Source: CAZUGA01 sp964619885 (GTDB taxonomy: Bacteria > Pseudomonadota > Gammaproteobacteria > Methylococcales > UBA1147). From it: 64,000 nt of DNA. Of the stretch, positions 1 through 8,708 are shown in pieces. Every line of letters begins with the position of its first letter. Within the stretch, counting starts at the first letter, position 1. Position numbers and translations under genes: made by a program. The stretch lies in contig CAZUGA010000004.1 in NCBI GenBank assembly GCA_964619885.1, positions 1 through 64,000 on the forward strand, read 5' to 3'. Under the pieces are notes generated by a model. The model was given only the letters and a program-made list of their open reading frames with translations, was not told the DNA's origin and ran no database searches.

Positions 1-6
1 AAGATT

Positions 7-921
7 CTATCTTAAAATTGGGTCGATATTGGTCCAGTTTTTGGGGAGTATTATATCCTGATAGACTCGGTTACTGGTAATGGCATCGTAAGTATCAGCG
101 ATCGCAACGATTTTTGTATACTGAGAGATCCCTTCGGATGTTATACCCCGCGGGTAGCCCGTGCCATCAAGTTTTTCGTGGTGACTGTGGGCGACGTCAA
201 CGGTAGAAGGGGGAGCGCCTCGGGCGGACATCAAGATATCTCTTCCAAAAACAGAGTGTTTTTTCATCACCTCGAATTCCGCCGGTGATAAATGTCCCTC
301 TTTATTGAGTATCTCTATTGGGATTTTGATCTTGCCCATGTCGTGTAACAGGCCACAAAGACCCAATTCCTCGAGTTGTTTTAGCGGCAAACCCAAATGA
401 AGACCCAGAACGATGGAAAGTAAACAAACGTTGGCGCAGTGTTGAGAGGTATATTCGTCTTTGTCCTTGATGTGCGACAGCAGTATCATGGTATTAGGGT
501 TATTCAGCACCGCGTTTAGGCACCCCTTAACCGCGGATCTAGCTTGAGAGGTGTCGATGGTGTTGCCAAATCGAATGTCATCCATCGTCGACTTTACGAT
601 TGAATGGGTCGTGTCGTAGACCTTGCTTGCGGATTTATATTCGTCCTCGAAAGCGGATTTGAAGACATAGTCTTGCCGCTTGGATTGCGCAGTAGTCGAT
701 TGAGTGACGCCTTTTCGGGTTCCGCGCGCGGGGTCAACGTAAACATAGTCGCAGACATTTTGGACCGCTCTAATGTCATCAGAGTTGTTTAATACAAATC
801 CTTGAAGCAGGAATGGGGATTCGATCCATGGACGATCCAAGTCGCAAACAAACATACCAGTTTCTAGCGCGCTTGCGTCAATTTTTATTTTGCGTGTTGA
901 TGACAGGTATTGGCTGTCCAT
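7..921 (-). CDS. HD-GYP domain cyclic-di-GMP phosphodiesterase, short C-terminus
   Basis: This is a cytoplasmic HD-GYP protein, a family that hydrolyses cyclic di-GMP. An N-terminal DUF3391-type segment (roughly residues 12-70) precedes an HD domain. The metal-binding motifs are visible: the HD pair in LLHDMGKIKIP, then HHEKLDGTGYP, the signature GYP loop. The protein stops about 22 residues after YDAITSNRVYQ, whereas family members usually continue for 80 or more residues with a final helix and a strand-rich tail. A second reading frame stays open from about position 60 to the window edge and encodes a PQK-containing stretch resembling the expected continuation. A frameshift, either real or a sequencing error, is therefore likely. 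The nearest gene on the right runs the other way. Family assignment is firm; completeness is doubtful. Confidence 0.85.
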   Translation of the reverse strand: MDSQYLSSTRKIKIDASALETGMFVCDLDRPWIESPFLLQGFVLNNSDDIRAVQNVCDYVYVDPARGTRKGVTQSTTAQSKRQDYVFKSAFEDEYKSASKVYDTTHSIVKSTMDDIRFGNTIDTSQARSAVKGCLNAVLNNPNTMILLSHIKDKDEYTSQHCANVCLLSIVLGLHLGLPLKQLEELGLCGLLHDMGKIKIPIEILNKEGHLSPAEFEVMKKHSVFGRDILMSARGAPPSTVDVAHSHHEKLDGTGYPRGITSEGISQYTKIVAIADTYDAITSNRVYQDIILPKNWTNIDPILR

Positions 922-1238
922 GGATTGTTCGCAGTTTTACCGGGCTATGATTAATTGCTTGGATTTGATAAATATGCGGCAGACGCATGCCTTCGTAGCT
1001 AAATTATAGACTCTAATAGTAATTGGGTAGCTAACTCGACGCCGGACCTAAAAAGTGGGGCAAATAACCAGTTGAATAGGCTTTGCCCGTTGCATGAAGT
1101 GCGAAGTTCAAATATCTTAAATCTCCGTCTCCAACGTGATTACCGAAGCAACCACTCCAGATATTGCGGTAAAATAATACCGTTAGTCACTAATCTATCG
1201 TTTGGTGTCATCCTCGCGTTTTCCCTTTAAACCATAGT
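922..1238. other. Intergenic region, no gene seen
   Basis: This 317-base gap lies between the divergently oriented HD-GYP gene and a small membrane-protein gene, so it must hold promoters for both. I found no clear sigma-70 pair, hairpin or RNA gene by eye. Confidence 0.5.
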
Positions 1239-1427
1239 ATGGTTAGATATATGAAAATTATTAGTTATCTTGCGTTGATATTTGTGGCCGGTAGTTTAAT
1301 TATCGTGTTCGATAAAGACCCAACCAGCGTGCAAACTTATGAATGGATCTGTATGGCAATCATGATTTATGCAGCTGTGGTGCTTGCAAAGCTGTTATAT
1401 AAAGCGCATATGGATCAGCACTGGTAA
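1239..1427 (+). CDS. Small two-helix membrane protein, function unknown
   Basis: This predicted 62-residue protein has two hydrophobic segments, about residues 5-24 and 36-54, separated by a charged loop with DKDPTS. It ends in a short basic and histidine-containing tail. A second in-frame ATG at 1251 gives a 58-residue form starting MKIISYLAL and is an equally good start, since neither has a strong ribosome-binding site. I do not recognise the family. The lipase-maturation-factor gene follows 101 bases downstream on the same strand, so co-transcription is possible. The alternating hydrophobic pattern and clean ending favour a real gene over a chance frame. Confidence 0.5.
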   Translation: MVRYMKIISYLALIFVAGSLIIVFDKDPTSVQTYEWICMAIMIYAAVVLAKLLYKAHMDQHW

Positions 1428-1528
1428 ATCGCGTCATAAACAGTTTTATCTTGGTTTGGGTGTTTGTTGATGTTAATCATCGATTGTTTTTATGGGAAAC
1501 TGACCGTTGGCTATTAGCCTAAACTGTA

Positions 1529-2959
1529 ATGGGCTTACTGGCGAAATCATTCTACCCCGGTGATTCAAGGCTTATTGGCTGGTTGTTTCTCCGGGTTCTA
1601 GCATTAATTTATATGGTGGCGTTTTTGTCCCTATCGGGGCAAATTAGAGCTTTGGTCGGGATCGATGGCCTGTTGCCAGTAGTTGATCTAATCGACCGGC
1701 TTCGAATAACGTACGGGAATGAAGGTTTTTTGCGGTACCCGACAATTTTTTGGTTTACCGCATCGGATGCTGCGCTGTCGAGTGCGTGTTGGTTCGGGGT
1801 CGGAGCTGCCGGATTTCTATTATTCGATAAATTTTCTCGTCTGAGTCTAATTCTCTGTTTTGTTTTGTATCTGTCGGTTGTCAATGCTGGCCAGACATTC
1901 ACGAATTTTCAATGGGATACGCTACTGTTGGAAATCGGATTTTTGGCCATTTTTTTGCCGGGTGGGTCCAGCATAACGATTTTTCTATTCCGTTGGCTTT
2001 TGTTCAGATTCATGCTGATGAGTGGCGTCGTTAAACTGGCAAGCGGGGATCAAAACTGGTGGAACCTTACAGCGCTAAAATACCACTATGAGACTCAACC
2101 ACTGCCATCTCCGGTAGCATGGTACGCCCATCAATTGCCACTTTGGTTTCACAAACTTTCGGTGACGGGCGTTTTTTTTATCGAATTAATCGTGCCATTT
2201 CTTATTTTTATGCCGCGCAGTTTGCGTATATTTGCGGCGTGCTGTTTTCTGTTATTGCAATTGAGCATTATTGTCACCGGAAATTACAATTTTTTTAACC
2301 TGTTGGTGATCATTCTTTGCTTGTTTTTGTTCGAGGATCGCGACGTGATTGGGTGCCTGAGCCCCAAATTATCCGAGCAAATAATACGCCGATGCCCATC
2401 CCCGGGGATTTATTCCATGGCAGTTTCGTCAGGATTGGCCGTTGTGATATTTCTGGTCTGTGGTGGATTATGGTGGATGACCAATGTCGAAAAACCATTA
2501 ATTCAACCTGTTGCGGGGTTGGTTAGAGTCGCTTCAGTGTTTCAGATTGTGAATCTGTATGGACCATTTGCAATCATGACGACAGAGCGGTTGGAGATCC
2601 AGGTGGAAGGCGCCGGCGATGACGACCTATGGGTTCCGTACGAATTCAAATACAAGCCGGGCGAGGAAACAAAATCCCTAAGCTGGAATGTTCCCCACCA
2701 ACCGCGTTTGGATTGGCAGATGTGGTTCGCGGCATTGGCTCTGCCGAAAACGTCATATTGGTTGGATCGATTGCAGCTAAAACTATTGCAGGGTAGTCCT
2801 GAGGTCCTCGGCTTATTCGCAGGCAATCCGTTTCCGGACGTGCTTCCTAGAAAAGTCCGCCTTAGTTATTACCGCTACCGTTTCACAAATTCTTTAGAAA
2901 AGGCGATATGGGAGCGAGAATATTTGGGCAGCGGGAAACCCATAGGCGAAACAGACTAA
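1529..2959 (+). CDS. Lipase maturation factor (LMF1)-like membrane protein
   Basis: This 476-residue multi-pass membrane protein resembles the lipase maturation factor family. In animals LMF1 is an ER protein that helps fold lipoprotein lipase; the bacterial members have no settled role. Family hallmarks are visible: an early GIDGLLPV stretch, TNFQWDTLLLEIGF around residue 130, FRFMLMSGVVKLASGD around 165, WNLTALKYHYETQPLP around 180, and a soluble C-terminal segment containing VPYEFKYKPG and PRLDWQMWFAAL. It is convergent with the mxaL-like gene, with only 21 bases between the stop codons. Nothing in the sequence identifies its client protein. Family assignment is confident; the function in this organism is open. 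Confidence 0.85.
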   Translation: MGLLAKSFYPGDSRLIGWLFLRVLALIYMVAFLSLSGQIRALVGIDGLLPVVDLIDRLRITYGNEGFLRYPTIFWFTASDAALSSACWFGVGAAGFLLFDKFSRLSLILCFVLYLSVVNAGQTFTNFQWDTLLLEIGFLAIFLPGGSSITIFLFRWLLFRFMLMSGVVKLASGDQNWWNLTALKYHYETQPLPSPVAWYAHQLPLWFHKLSVTGVFFIELIVPFLIFMPRSLRIFAACCFLLLQLSIIVTGNYNFFNLLVIILCLFLFEDRDVIGCLSPKLSEQIIRRCPSPGIYSMAVSSGLAVVIFLVCGGLWWMTNVEKPLIQPVAGLVRVASVFQIVNLYGPFAIMTTERLEIQVEGAGDDDLWVPYEFKYKPGEETKSLSWNVPHQPRLDWQMWFAALALPKTSYWLDRLQLKLLQGSPEVLGLFAGNPFPDVLPRKVRLSYYRYRFTNSLEKAIWEREYLGSGKPIGETD

Positions 2960-2980
2960 TATCTGAGATTAAATTACAGA

Positions 2981-3895
2981 TTATTGCCAAAATATATGGC
3001 GCAGGTTTACATAGCCAATCAACACAAGTGCTAAAAGTGCAAATATCCACCGAACATCACGTTTTACCGTGCGTTGTTCTGCTAGATCTGTAGTTTGCAG
3101 CAGTTTGGTAAATTGATCCGGATTCTCCAATCTTTTATAGCGCAAACCGCTACTCCGCGCCAGAAACCTGAGGTCTTGTTCCCGTACTGTTGATAGATAT
3201 TTATTTTTTGCGGTGACATCTTTGGCTGTTCCGCCGACGCTTGAATCAATTGCGCCGGATAGTGGAAAAATTTCTACTTCACTGTTTGTCCAATATCCGA
3301 TCAAATTATTTTGTGTGTCCAATTTGGGGATTGGGGCTGGATGGGTTCCACCAACGCCGATGACGAACCCTTTTACAGCACCGAAATGCTCAGCCAATGG
3401 GGGGCGGTGGAGTTCCTTTATATTTTGTTCACCGTCACTGAGGAAGACTAAATGGGTCACTTTGTTCTGTTGTTTTAATGCGAGGATTGCCGAGTAGAGA
3501 CCGCGTTCTATATTGCTGTCGGCTGCCCAACTCATGCGCCAGTCTATTTGGGAAATAACCGAGTCAATTACCGAAAAATGTGAGCAAACTTCTAAGGGTT
3601 CGAACAGCAACATCACATTTTTCGTGGTGAACAGTGCTACGCCTGTTTCTGAGCCACACGGCAATTGTTGGATTGCGCTACGCATTGCTCGCTTACTGAA
3701 TGATAATCTATCGGACGGTAAGTCCGGCAAATGGTAATCCTTGGTGTTCATGCTTTGGGTAATGTCTAGCGCAAAAATATATCTAAAGGTATCTTGTTTC
3801 ATTGAATACCGAGGATTCAGCAAGCACAAACACAATGCACTAAACGCTACTAGGTACAACCAAAAATCAAGACCTGTATTTGTAATCCGGATCAC
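2981..3895 (-). CDS. mxaL: MxaL-like von Willebrand A membrane protein
   Basis: Last gene of a six-gene operon ordered like mxaRSACKL of methylotrophs, whose products are needed to mature PQQ/calcium methanol dehydrogenase. The 304-residue protein has a hydrophobic segment at about residues 8-25, then a VWA domain beginning FALDITQSMN. This is a MIDAS-like site with Thr in place of the first Ser, as I recall for MxaL. The domain continues through GVALFTTKN and LVFLSDGEQN, and a last hydrophobic helix lies near residue 285. The start codon overlaps the mxaK stop by four bases (ATGA), indicating translational coupling. The protein is probably anchored in the inner membrane with the VWA domain exposed. 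No mxaD-like gene follows; the next gene is convergent. Confidence 0.8.
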   Translation of the reverse strand: MIRITNTGLDFWLYLVAFSALCLCLLNPRYSMKQDTFRYIFALDITQSMNTKDYHLPDLPSDRLSFSKRAMRSAIQQLPCGSETGVALFTTKNVMLLFEPLEVCSHFSVIDSVISQIDWRMSWAADSNIERGLYSAILALKQQNKVTHLVFLSDGEQNIKELHRPPLAEHFGAVKGFVIGVGGTHPAPIPKLDTQNNLIGYWTNSEVEIFPLSGAIDSSVGGTAKDVTAKNKYLSTVREQDLRFLARSSGLRYKRLENPDQFTKLLQTTDLAEQRTVKRDVRWIFALLALVLIGYVNLRHIFWQ

Positions 3896-4464
3896 GGTCC
3901 GCCTCCGGGAATCCCAGGGTAAATAGCGTGAACGCTGCTTCGTCTGCCGGTCCAGTCGGCTTTTTCTACCTCTTTTGGTGGCGGTTTTATCCTGAGTGCG
4001 TACTCTAGATTGAAGCGTGCGTCCCAGTTGTGGTTGTTCAGTTCAACCGTCTCCGTTAATGCTCTTTCGGCAAAGCTGCGCAAGGTTGTAACCTCGGTGT
4101 ATGCCCATACGCCTTTACTATTCCAATATTCGGCAGCTTGTTTGAGGTATATGGTCCCCATATTGAATTTTACTTTTTCTACAAACTGTTCGTTGAGATC
4201 ATTTTCAATTTTGTTATATAGTTGCAAAGCGGTTTGGAAGTCGCCTTGTTCTGCTAGATACCAGGCTTTGGCAAATATTAGATGTGGGCTTGAATCGTCG
4301 GAAATAATAAGCTTGGCCGGATATTGCAAGGATCGATTGATCGATTTGATTTTGAAAAAGTAGACGGCATTAACGACGAAAATCAAAATAACAACGATCA
4401 ACAGGATGGTTGGAAGATTGTTTCTGGGTAAGCGGTGCGCTGTGCGATCGATTAATGTGGCCAT
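3892..4464 (-). CDS. mxaK: MxaK-like membrane-anchored TPR-type protein
   Basis: This 190-residue protein has one N-terminal transmembrane helix (about residues 17-38) and a soluble region with tetratricopeptide-like helices. Visible elements include HLIFAKAWYLAEQGDFQTAL, FNMGTIYLKQA and NWDARFNLEYALRI, which match the layout of MxaK. It ends with a Gly/Pro-rich tail. I chose the ATG at 4464 because GGGAAA lies a suitable distance upstream, whereas the longer frame from 4479 lacks a ribosome-binding site. With this start it overlaps the end of mxaC by 13 bases, and its own end overlaps mxaL by four. Members of this family are required for assembly of active methanol dehydrogenase, probably as a scaffold for the VWA proteins. 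Confidence 0.75.
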   Translation of the reverse strand: MATLIDRTAHRLPRNNLPTILLIVVILIFVVNAVYFFKIKSINRSLQYPAKLIISDDSSPHLIFAKAWYLAEQGDFQTALQLYNKIENDLNEQFVEKVKFNMGTIYLKQAAEYWNSKGVWAYTEVTTLRSFAERALTETVELNNHNWDARFNLEYALRIKPPPKEVEKADWTGRRSSVHAIYPGIPGGGP

Positions 4465-5435
4465 TGGGCGATTTCCCAAGCTTTGGAGACCAATAACAAC
4501 AGCGTAAAGAATGCCGCACTGCTGTAGAAATAACTCGATAAATCGGTTCGTGGGATTTTCTCCAGGTAGCGAATCGGCTTATTTTCTAGTTGTCCGATAT
4601 CGGCGATTGCCTGGGAAAGCGCTTCGGGATTTTCCGCTTCGTAAGCGTGATACGGAATGTCCATATTTTGGAAGAATTGATGCAGGAAGTATTCTGGGCT
4701 GTTTTTTTCGTTTGGGTTTTTGGGGCGGACTGAAAGGCTGGCGCTGTTCTGATTGCGCAAATAAATCCAGTAGAGGGTCACCTGATTTTGATAGAACCAT
4801 TGGCGTATTTGGGCTTGCGTATCGGTGTCTATTCTTGCGGCGCCGTCGGAAACCAGCAAAATGATTCTTGACCCTGTAACGGGCTGGTCGTTAAAAAAGG
4901 TGAGTGCCATCGATAAACCCGAGGCTATATTGGTGATTCCACGGCCTCGCGTTCCGGCGGCTCCTATTGCTGCCTTGATCGCATCGCGATCCTGGGTTAG
5001 CGGTAGTGTGTAGATTGGAGATGTGCTGAAAGATACCATGGAAAAAAGATCTGAGCGCCTGCCCTCCACGAATTGGAGTAACAGGTCGCGGGCGATTTTG
5101 CCTTTGGTTTCCTTGAAGCGGCCGCCAAAATGTCGGCCAGCGAAGTTTTCGTTCATGCTGGCGCTGCGGTCCAATAGCAAGACGATTTGGGCGCCTACAC
5201 CGATTTTTTCAATGTATTGTTCGCGGGAATGCGGTTGAGCTATCGCCAATACAATGCAGGTCGCGGTAGCTGCCGTTGTACCCCGAATCGCCCAATCTAA
5301 CCCATTGGAAAGCGTATCGCGAGGGATCATCGTGGCCCATGGGTACTCTAGTGCTTGCTGCTGCCGTCCTACAATTGGCAGTAGTGCGAGTAAGCCTGCA
5401 ACCAATACCCATGGATAATCAAAAGCAAGATTCAT
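4452..5435 (-). CDS. mxaC: MxaC-like von Willebrand A membrane protein
   Basis: This 327-residue VWA protein lies between mxaA and mxaK. A hydrophobic N-terminal segment (about 7-20) and a second near residues 52-66 precede a VWA domain with an intact MIDAS motif, LLLDRSASMN. It continues through SMVSFSTSPIYTLPLT and ILLVSDGAARID. A C-terminal hydrophobic helix follows near residue 305. The layout matches MxaC and aerotolerance BatA-type proteins, but the operon order supports MxaC. The start overlaps the mxaA stop by four bases, so the genes are translationally coupled. The MIDAS site should bind a divalent metal and mediate protein contact with the MoxR-type ATPase or the client dehydrogenase. 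Confidence 0.8.
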   Translation of the reverse strand: MNLAFDYPWVLVAGLLALLPIVGRQQQALEYPWATMIPRDTLSNGLDWAIRGTTAATATCIVLAIAQPHSREQYIEKIGVGAQIVLLLDRSASMNENFAGRHFGGRFKETKGKIARDLLLQFVEGRRSDLFSMVSFSTSPIYTLPLTQDRDAIKAAIGAAGTRGRGITNIASGLSMALTFFNDQPVTGSRIILLVSDGAARIDTDTQAQIRQWFYQNQVTLYWIYLRNQNSASLSVRPKNPNEKNSPEYFLHQFFQNMDIPYHAYEAENPEALSQAIADIGQLENKPIRYLEKIPRTDLSSYFYSSAAFFTLLLLVSKAWEIAQWPH

Positions 5436-6415
5436 TGGGCGCGTTCAATTTTTCTGAATTGTTGGCAAAGATCTTCAAGCCATTTGACCGGATAGTGTTG
5501 TAAATCTATGTTCTCATGTTGGTCGAAAAAGCTTTGGCGAGAAATCCGGAAGAACAGCTCGGTCGAATTGCGTAATCGACTGAATTCGGGGTTGAAATCA
5601 AAAAATTCCGCCAGGTGATCGGCAAACAGAGTTTCGCCAGCGGTTTGATTCAATGCACGGTGTACATCCATGAGTGCACTTAGGTAACCATCCGAGTCCG
5701 GCTGAGCGTTGCGCCATCGCTTCAAATTTCGGCAAGCTTGATTGAATGGACTTTCGCCAGAATATAAAAACGGTAAGAGATTTTTTTGCCAGGCAATGAA
5801 CACCAGTAATATCGCGACCGCGCTGGCGGAAATCCACAAACGGATTTGCAGAATAGATGTGTCCAACAAGGGCGGGTTAACCGGCGGACGAATCGAGACT
5901 TCTTCGTCTTTGGTTTGGAATGGAATCAACGGACTATATACAAAGGCCCACTTGGATACAGTTGTCGAGACGCTATGCTTGCCATCGTATAACCGAATTG
6001 GAATTTCCGGAATGAACAAATTCCGCTCAGGCTGTTTACCTCCGTAGAGCAACAAATAGCGTATATGAATCCGATATTCGGTGGTTTGCTGATTTACTTG
6101 TTGTTCTATTTGAATCTGGCGGATCTGCAATCCGTCGGTCAGCAAGCCGGTTTTGGGTAAAAATTCAGATTCCAAGTAGTACGGTTTTGCAACCGTCATC
6201 GTAATTTCGTGTTGAATCTCATCGCCGATCACGTAGCCAAAATTTCGCGGCGTACGTAACTTGAGGTTTAGCAATGGATTGGCATCATCAATTTCGGTGG
6301 ATGGATCGGCGCAGCTAACCTCAATTGAGAGAACAAATACTAGCCAAACCAATGGATTTAACAATATCCACGGATGTCGTTTGGCGGGTCTACTGGTTCT
6401 TATATTTGCATTCAT
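5432..6415 (-). CDS. mxaA: MxaA-like membrane protein of methanol dehydrogenase maturation
   Basis: This 327-residue protein has an N-terminal signal or anchor segment (about 16-36), a periplasmic beta-rich region containing RTPRNFGYVIGDEI, a transmembrane helix near residues 195-212, and a C-terminal alpha-helical domain of about 110 residues. The NPRxFGYxIGD-type motif and the architecture are as expected for MxaA, which in methylotrophs is implicated in inserting calcium into methanol dehydrogenase. Four-base overlaps join it to mxaS upstream and mxaC downstream. A Cys in the N-terminal segment (SCAD) could be a lipid site, but the lipobox is weak. The call rests on context plus motif. Confidence 0.78.
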   Translation of the reverse strand: MNANIRTSRPAKRHPWILLNPLVWLVFVLSIEVSCADPSTEIDDANPLLNLKLRTPRNFGYVIGDEIQHEITMTVAKPYYLESEFLPKTGLLTDGLQIRQIQIEQQVNQQTTEYRIHIRYLLLYGGKQPERNLFIPEIPIRLYDGKHSVSTTVSKWAFVYSPLIPFQTKDEEVSIRPPVNPPLLDTSILQIRLWISASAVAILLVFIAWQKNLLPFLYSGESPFNQACRNLKRWRNAQPDSDGYLSALMDVHRALNQTAGETLFADHLAEFFDFNPEFSRLRNSTELFFRISRQSFFDQHENIDLQHYPVKWLEDLCQQFRKIERAQ

Positions 6416-7326
6416 GCGGAATCGAAAAAATATTCGCTCATAGAAACGGGATCGAACCGGTTGGTAATAAAAAATGGTTTGCGGTTGTGACCTTCGAATC
6501 GCTGAATCAACAATCGGCGTCGTTCGGAGAATGCATCTATAAAGGCTTGTTGTAGTCGTGGACGCATGAAAAGTAATCGTTCGTGGCCGTTTTCCGGGTC
6601 TCGCAAGCGGTAAAACCCCCAGGCGGGCGGTTCTTGCTCAAAGCTGTCCCAAATGACGACGGGGATCACATCATGAGGTGCGAATGCTTCTAACAACGCG
6701 GTAATTCGATGCAACGGCATATGAAAATCCGAGACTAGGAAAATCAACGCTCGCCTTTTACCAACAATACTAGCCACATCGAATAGGCCTTGCACAGAAT
6801 CGCCGCGAGGGTGGAAGTTCTTCAATCGCGCAAAAAGGTCTTGGTTCATGCTTTTCTGCCATCGTAACGGTAAATATAAATCCCAGTGAATTTGGTCGCT
6901 GCAGCCGAAAAAACCAAATGGGTCACCGGTACGATAAGCGGAATAGGCCGACACCGCACTAAAGTGGGCGAGGATTTTGGTCTTATGACAGCGACCCCGA
7001 AAATTCATCGATGCCGACAAATCCGCAATAACAAAAACTGGGATAGAACTTCGCTGTCTAAACGTTCTGACAACGAACTGACCGAAAGGATCATGTAGGC
7101 TGGCGTGTACATCGATGTTGCGTGCATCCGGGTATGAAAGCAGTGGTGCGTGGCCATGGAACTCATAACCTCCACCCGATTGCGTACTGAGATGGTGTCC
7201 CGGTATTGCGCTATGAGATCGCCAGGGTATTTGGTAGTGAAAATCTTCCAAATCCATTGATCCGTTGCGCGAGCTGGGTTCGGGCGATGTAGCGGCCTGT
7301 CTATCTGAGTGATTCGGTGTTGCCAT
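6412..7326 (-). CDS. mxaS: MxaS-like DUF58 protein
   Basis: This 304-residue soluble protein is of the DUF58 family, a VWA-like fold found beside MoxR ATPases. The signature near residue 80 reads YPDARNIDVHAS, with a VWA-like strand VFVIADLSASMN (DxSxS) soon after and LIFLVSDFHMP further on. Together with the MoxR-type ATPase encoded 14 bases upstream it forms the usual MoxR-DUF58 core. The gene order R-S-A-C-K-L identifies it as MxaS. It probably links the ATPase to the membrane VWA proteins MxaC and MxaL. The end overlaps mxaA by four bases. No truncation or unusual feature was noted. Confidence 0.82.
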   Translation of the reverse strand: MATPNHSDRQAATSPEPSSRNGSMDLEDFHYQIPWRSHSAIPGHHLSTQSGGGYEFHGHAPLLSYPDARNIDVHASLHDPFGQFVVRTFRQRSSIPVFVIADLSASMNFRGRCHKTKILAHFSAVSAYSAYRTGDPFGFFGCSDQIHWDLYLPLRWQKSMNQDLFARLKNFHPRGDSVQGLFDVASIVGKRRALIFLVSDFHMPLHRITALLEAFAPHDVIPVVIWDSFEQEPPAWGFYRLRDPENGHERLLFMRPRLQQAFIDAFSERRRLLIQRFEGHNRKPFFITNRFDPVSMSEYFFDSA

Positions 7327-7340
7327 CCTTCCGTCGTGGG

Positions 7341-8369
7341 TTAAGGTGCGGCGACTGATTGGAGGATACCGGCTATTAACGGTTTGATGAGCCAGGATCG
7401 ACGCATTTCATAGGTGGGATTGAAAAAAACCCGGTGCGCTATTGTTTCATTGAAGATTTCCTGTATGTCTTCCGGAACCATTGCGCTTCGTCCGTTCAGC
7501 CATGCGTTCACGCGGCCAGCCCGCATTAACATGCTCATCGCACGTGCGCTGGCACCTGCCAGTATGAGTTTATTTAGATCGACGTCGTCAATCTTGACAC
7601 CGAAACGTTTGGGGTTCCGGGTCGCTTCCCAAAGATCCAATGCATACTGTTGCAAAGTTTTGCTGGCTTGAATCTCGTGCTGGATCGTATTGCCGATTTG
7701 ATTGAGTTGATCGTATGCCAATACGCCGGTTTTGACTTGGTTCATTAAATCATCAATATTGTGAAATCGGGGGTCGAAAATTAATGCGCTTCGCACGTCT
7801 GCGTCGTTCGGAGTTTCAATATTCAATTCCATTAGGAAGCGGTCCCGCGCAGCTGATGGCATTTCAAAAGTTTCTTCTTTCTCGACACGATTACGGTCTG
7901 CAAAAACCTGTAGATGAGGGAAGTTGTATTCCTGATTGAACGCATTGAGACTGCGTTCCGCCATCACCCGTAATAGTAGCGAGTGAACCTGAGGTCGAGC
8001 ACGATTGACCTCATTGAAAAAGAATGTTGAAAGCTGTTCGTCGTGTTTGAGAATCGGACCCGGATCGACCTGGGGTTTTCCGTCCCTGTTGATATAAGTA
8101 TGATAAACCAAGTCGTTGGGCATTAAGTCGATTGTGCCTTCGATACGCTCGTATGCGCCTCCGATGGCTCGGGCGACGGCCCTTAGTAATGTGGTTTTAC
8201 CCACCCCGACATCGCCCTCCAGCATTACGTGACCGCGCGCAAATATCGATGTAGTGATCAAGCGTATTGGTCGGTCCAGTCCAATGACGACTTTAGCTAT
8301 TTCTTGCTCGAAACGAACGGATCGATTTTTCCAATCGGAGAGTTGAGAATCGTTATTGTGGTAATCCAT
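7341..8369 (-). CDS. mxaR: MxaR-type MoxR family AAA+ ATPase
   Basis: First gene of the mxa-like operon. The 342-residue AAA+ protein shows Walker A in GDVGVGKTTLLRA (about residue 56), Walker B as FFFNEVNRARPQ, and the sensor region FADRNRVEKEETF followed by PSAARDRF. The run YERIEGTIDLMPNDLVY is typical of the MxaR branch of MoxR ATPases. MoxR proteins act as chaperone-like ATPases with VWA partners; in methylotrophs MxaR is part of the maturation machinery for the methanol dehydrogenase MxaFI. Upstream is a 339-base gap and then rlmH on the opposite strand. The structural genes mxaF, mxaJ, mxaG and mxaI are absent here, so the enzyme served must be encoded elsewhere. Confidence 0.85.
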   Translation of the reverse strand: MDYHNNDSQLSDWKNRSVRFEQEIAKVVIGLDRPIRLITTSIFARGHVMLEGDVGVGKTTLLRAVARAIGGAYERIEGTIDLMPNDLVYHTYINRDGKPQVDPGPILKHDEQLSTFFFNEVNRARPQVHSLLLRVMAERSLNAFNQEYNFPHLQVFADRNRVEKEETFEMPSAARDRFLMELNIETPNDADVRSALIFDPRFHNIDDLMNQVKTGVLAYDQLNQIGNTIQHEIQASKTLQQYALDLWEATRNPKRFGVKIDDVDLNKLILAGASARAMSMLMRAGRVNAWLNGRSAMVPEDIQEIFNETIAHRVFFNPTYEMRRSWLIKPLIAGILQSVAAP

Positions 8370-8708
8370 TTATCAAAGTACTGAACAAAATTCAGAAATT
8401 GCACACTAAACGCGATAGAATTAAACGATACTCATTGGTCTGTCAAACATATCCTTACGGGCTACCGTTTAAAGTTGGTACAGGATGTTAGTGTCGATGC
8501 ATTGGAGGCTTTAGAGAACGATAGTATTGGAAATTTAACCCGGCCTTACTACTTTGGGTCGCATTATTAGCCTGAATTCTGGTTTTAAGTTTCTGGCGCG
8601 CAGTTGCATCTATATAACAGAGTGAAGCGCTTTGTTAAGTGGTGGTTTAGCGCTTCGGCTGACTCGAAGCATTTGGGATTTCTGTCGGTCAGCTTGTATT
8701 CTGCTCAA
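8370..8708. other. Divergent intergenic region with one hairpin
   Basis: The gap separates the mxaR-type operon from rlmH and must carry both promoters. An eight-base perfect inverted repeat, GAAGCGCT at 8624-8631 and AGCGCTTC at 8649-8656, lies 52 bases before rlmH with a 17-base loop. I did not find a recognisable gene; rsfS, often found before rlmH, is not here. Confidence 0.45.
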
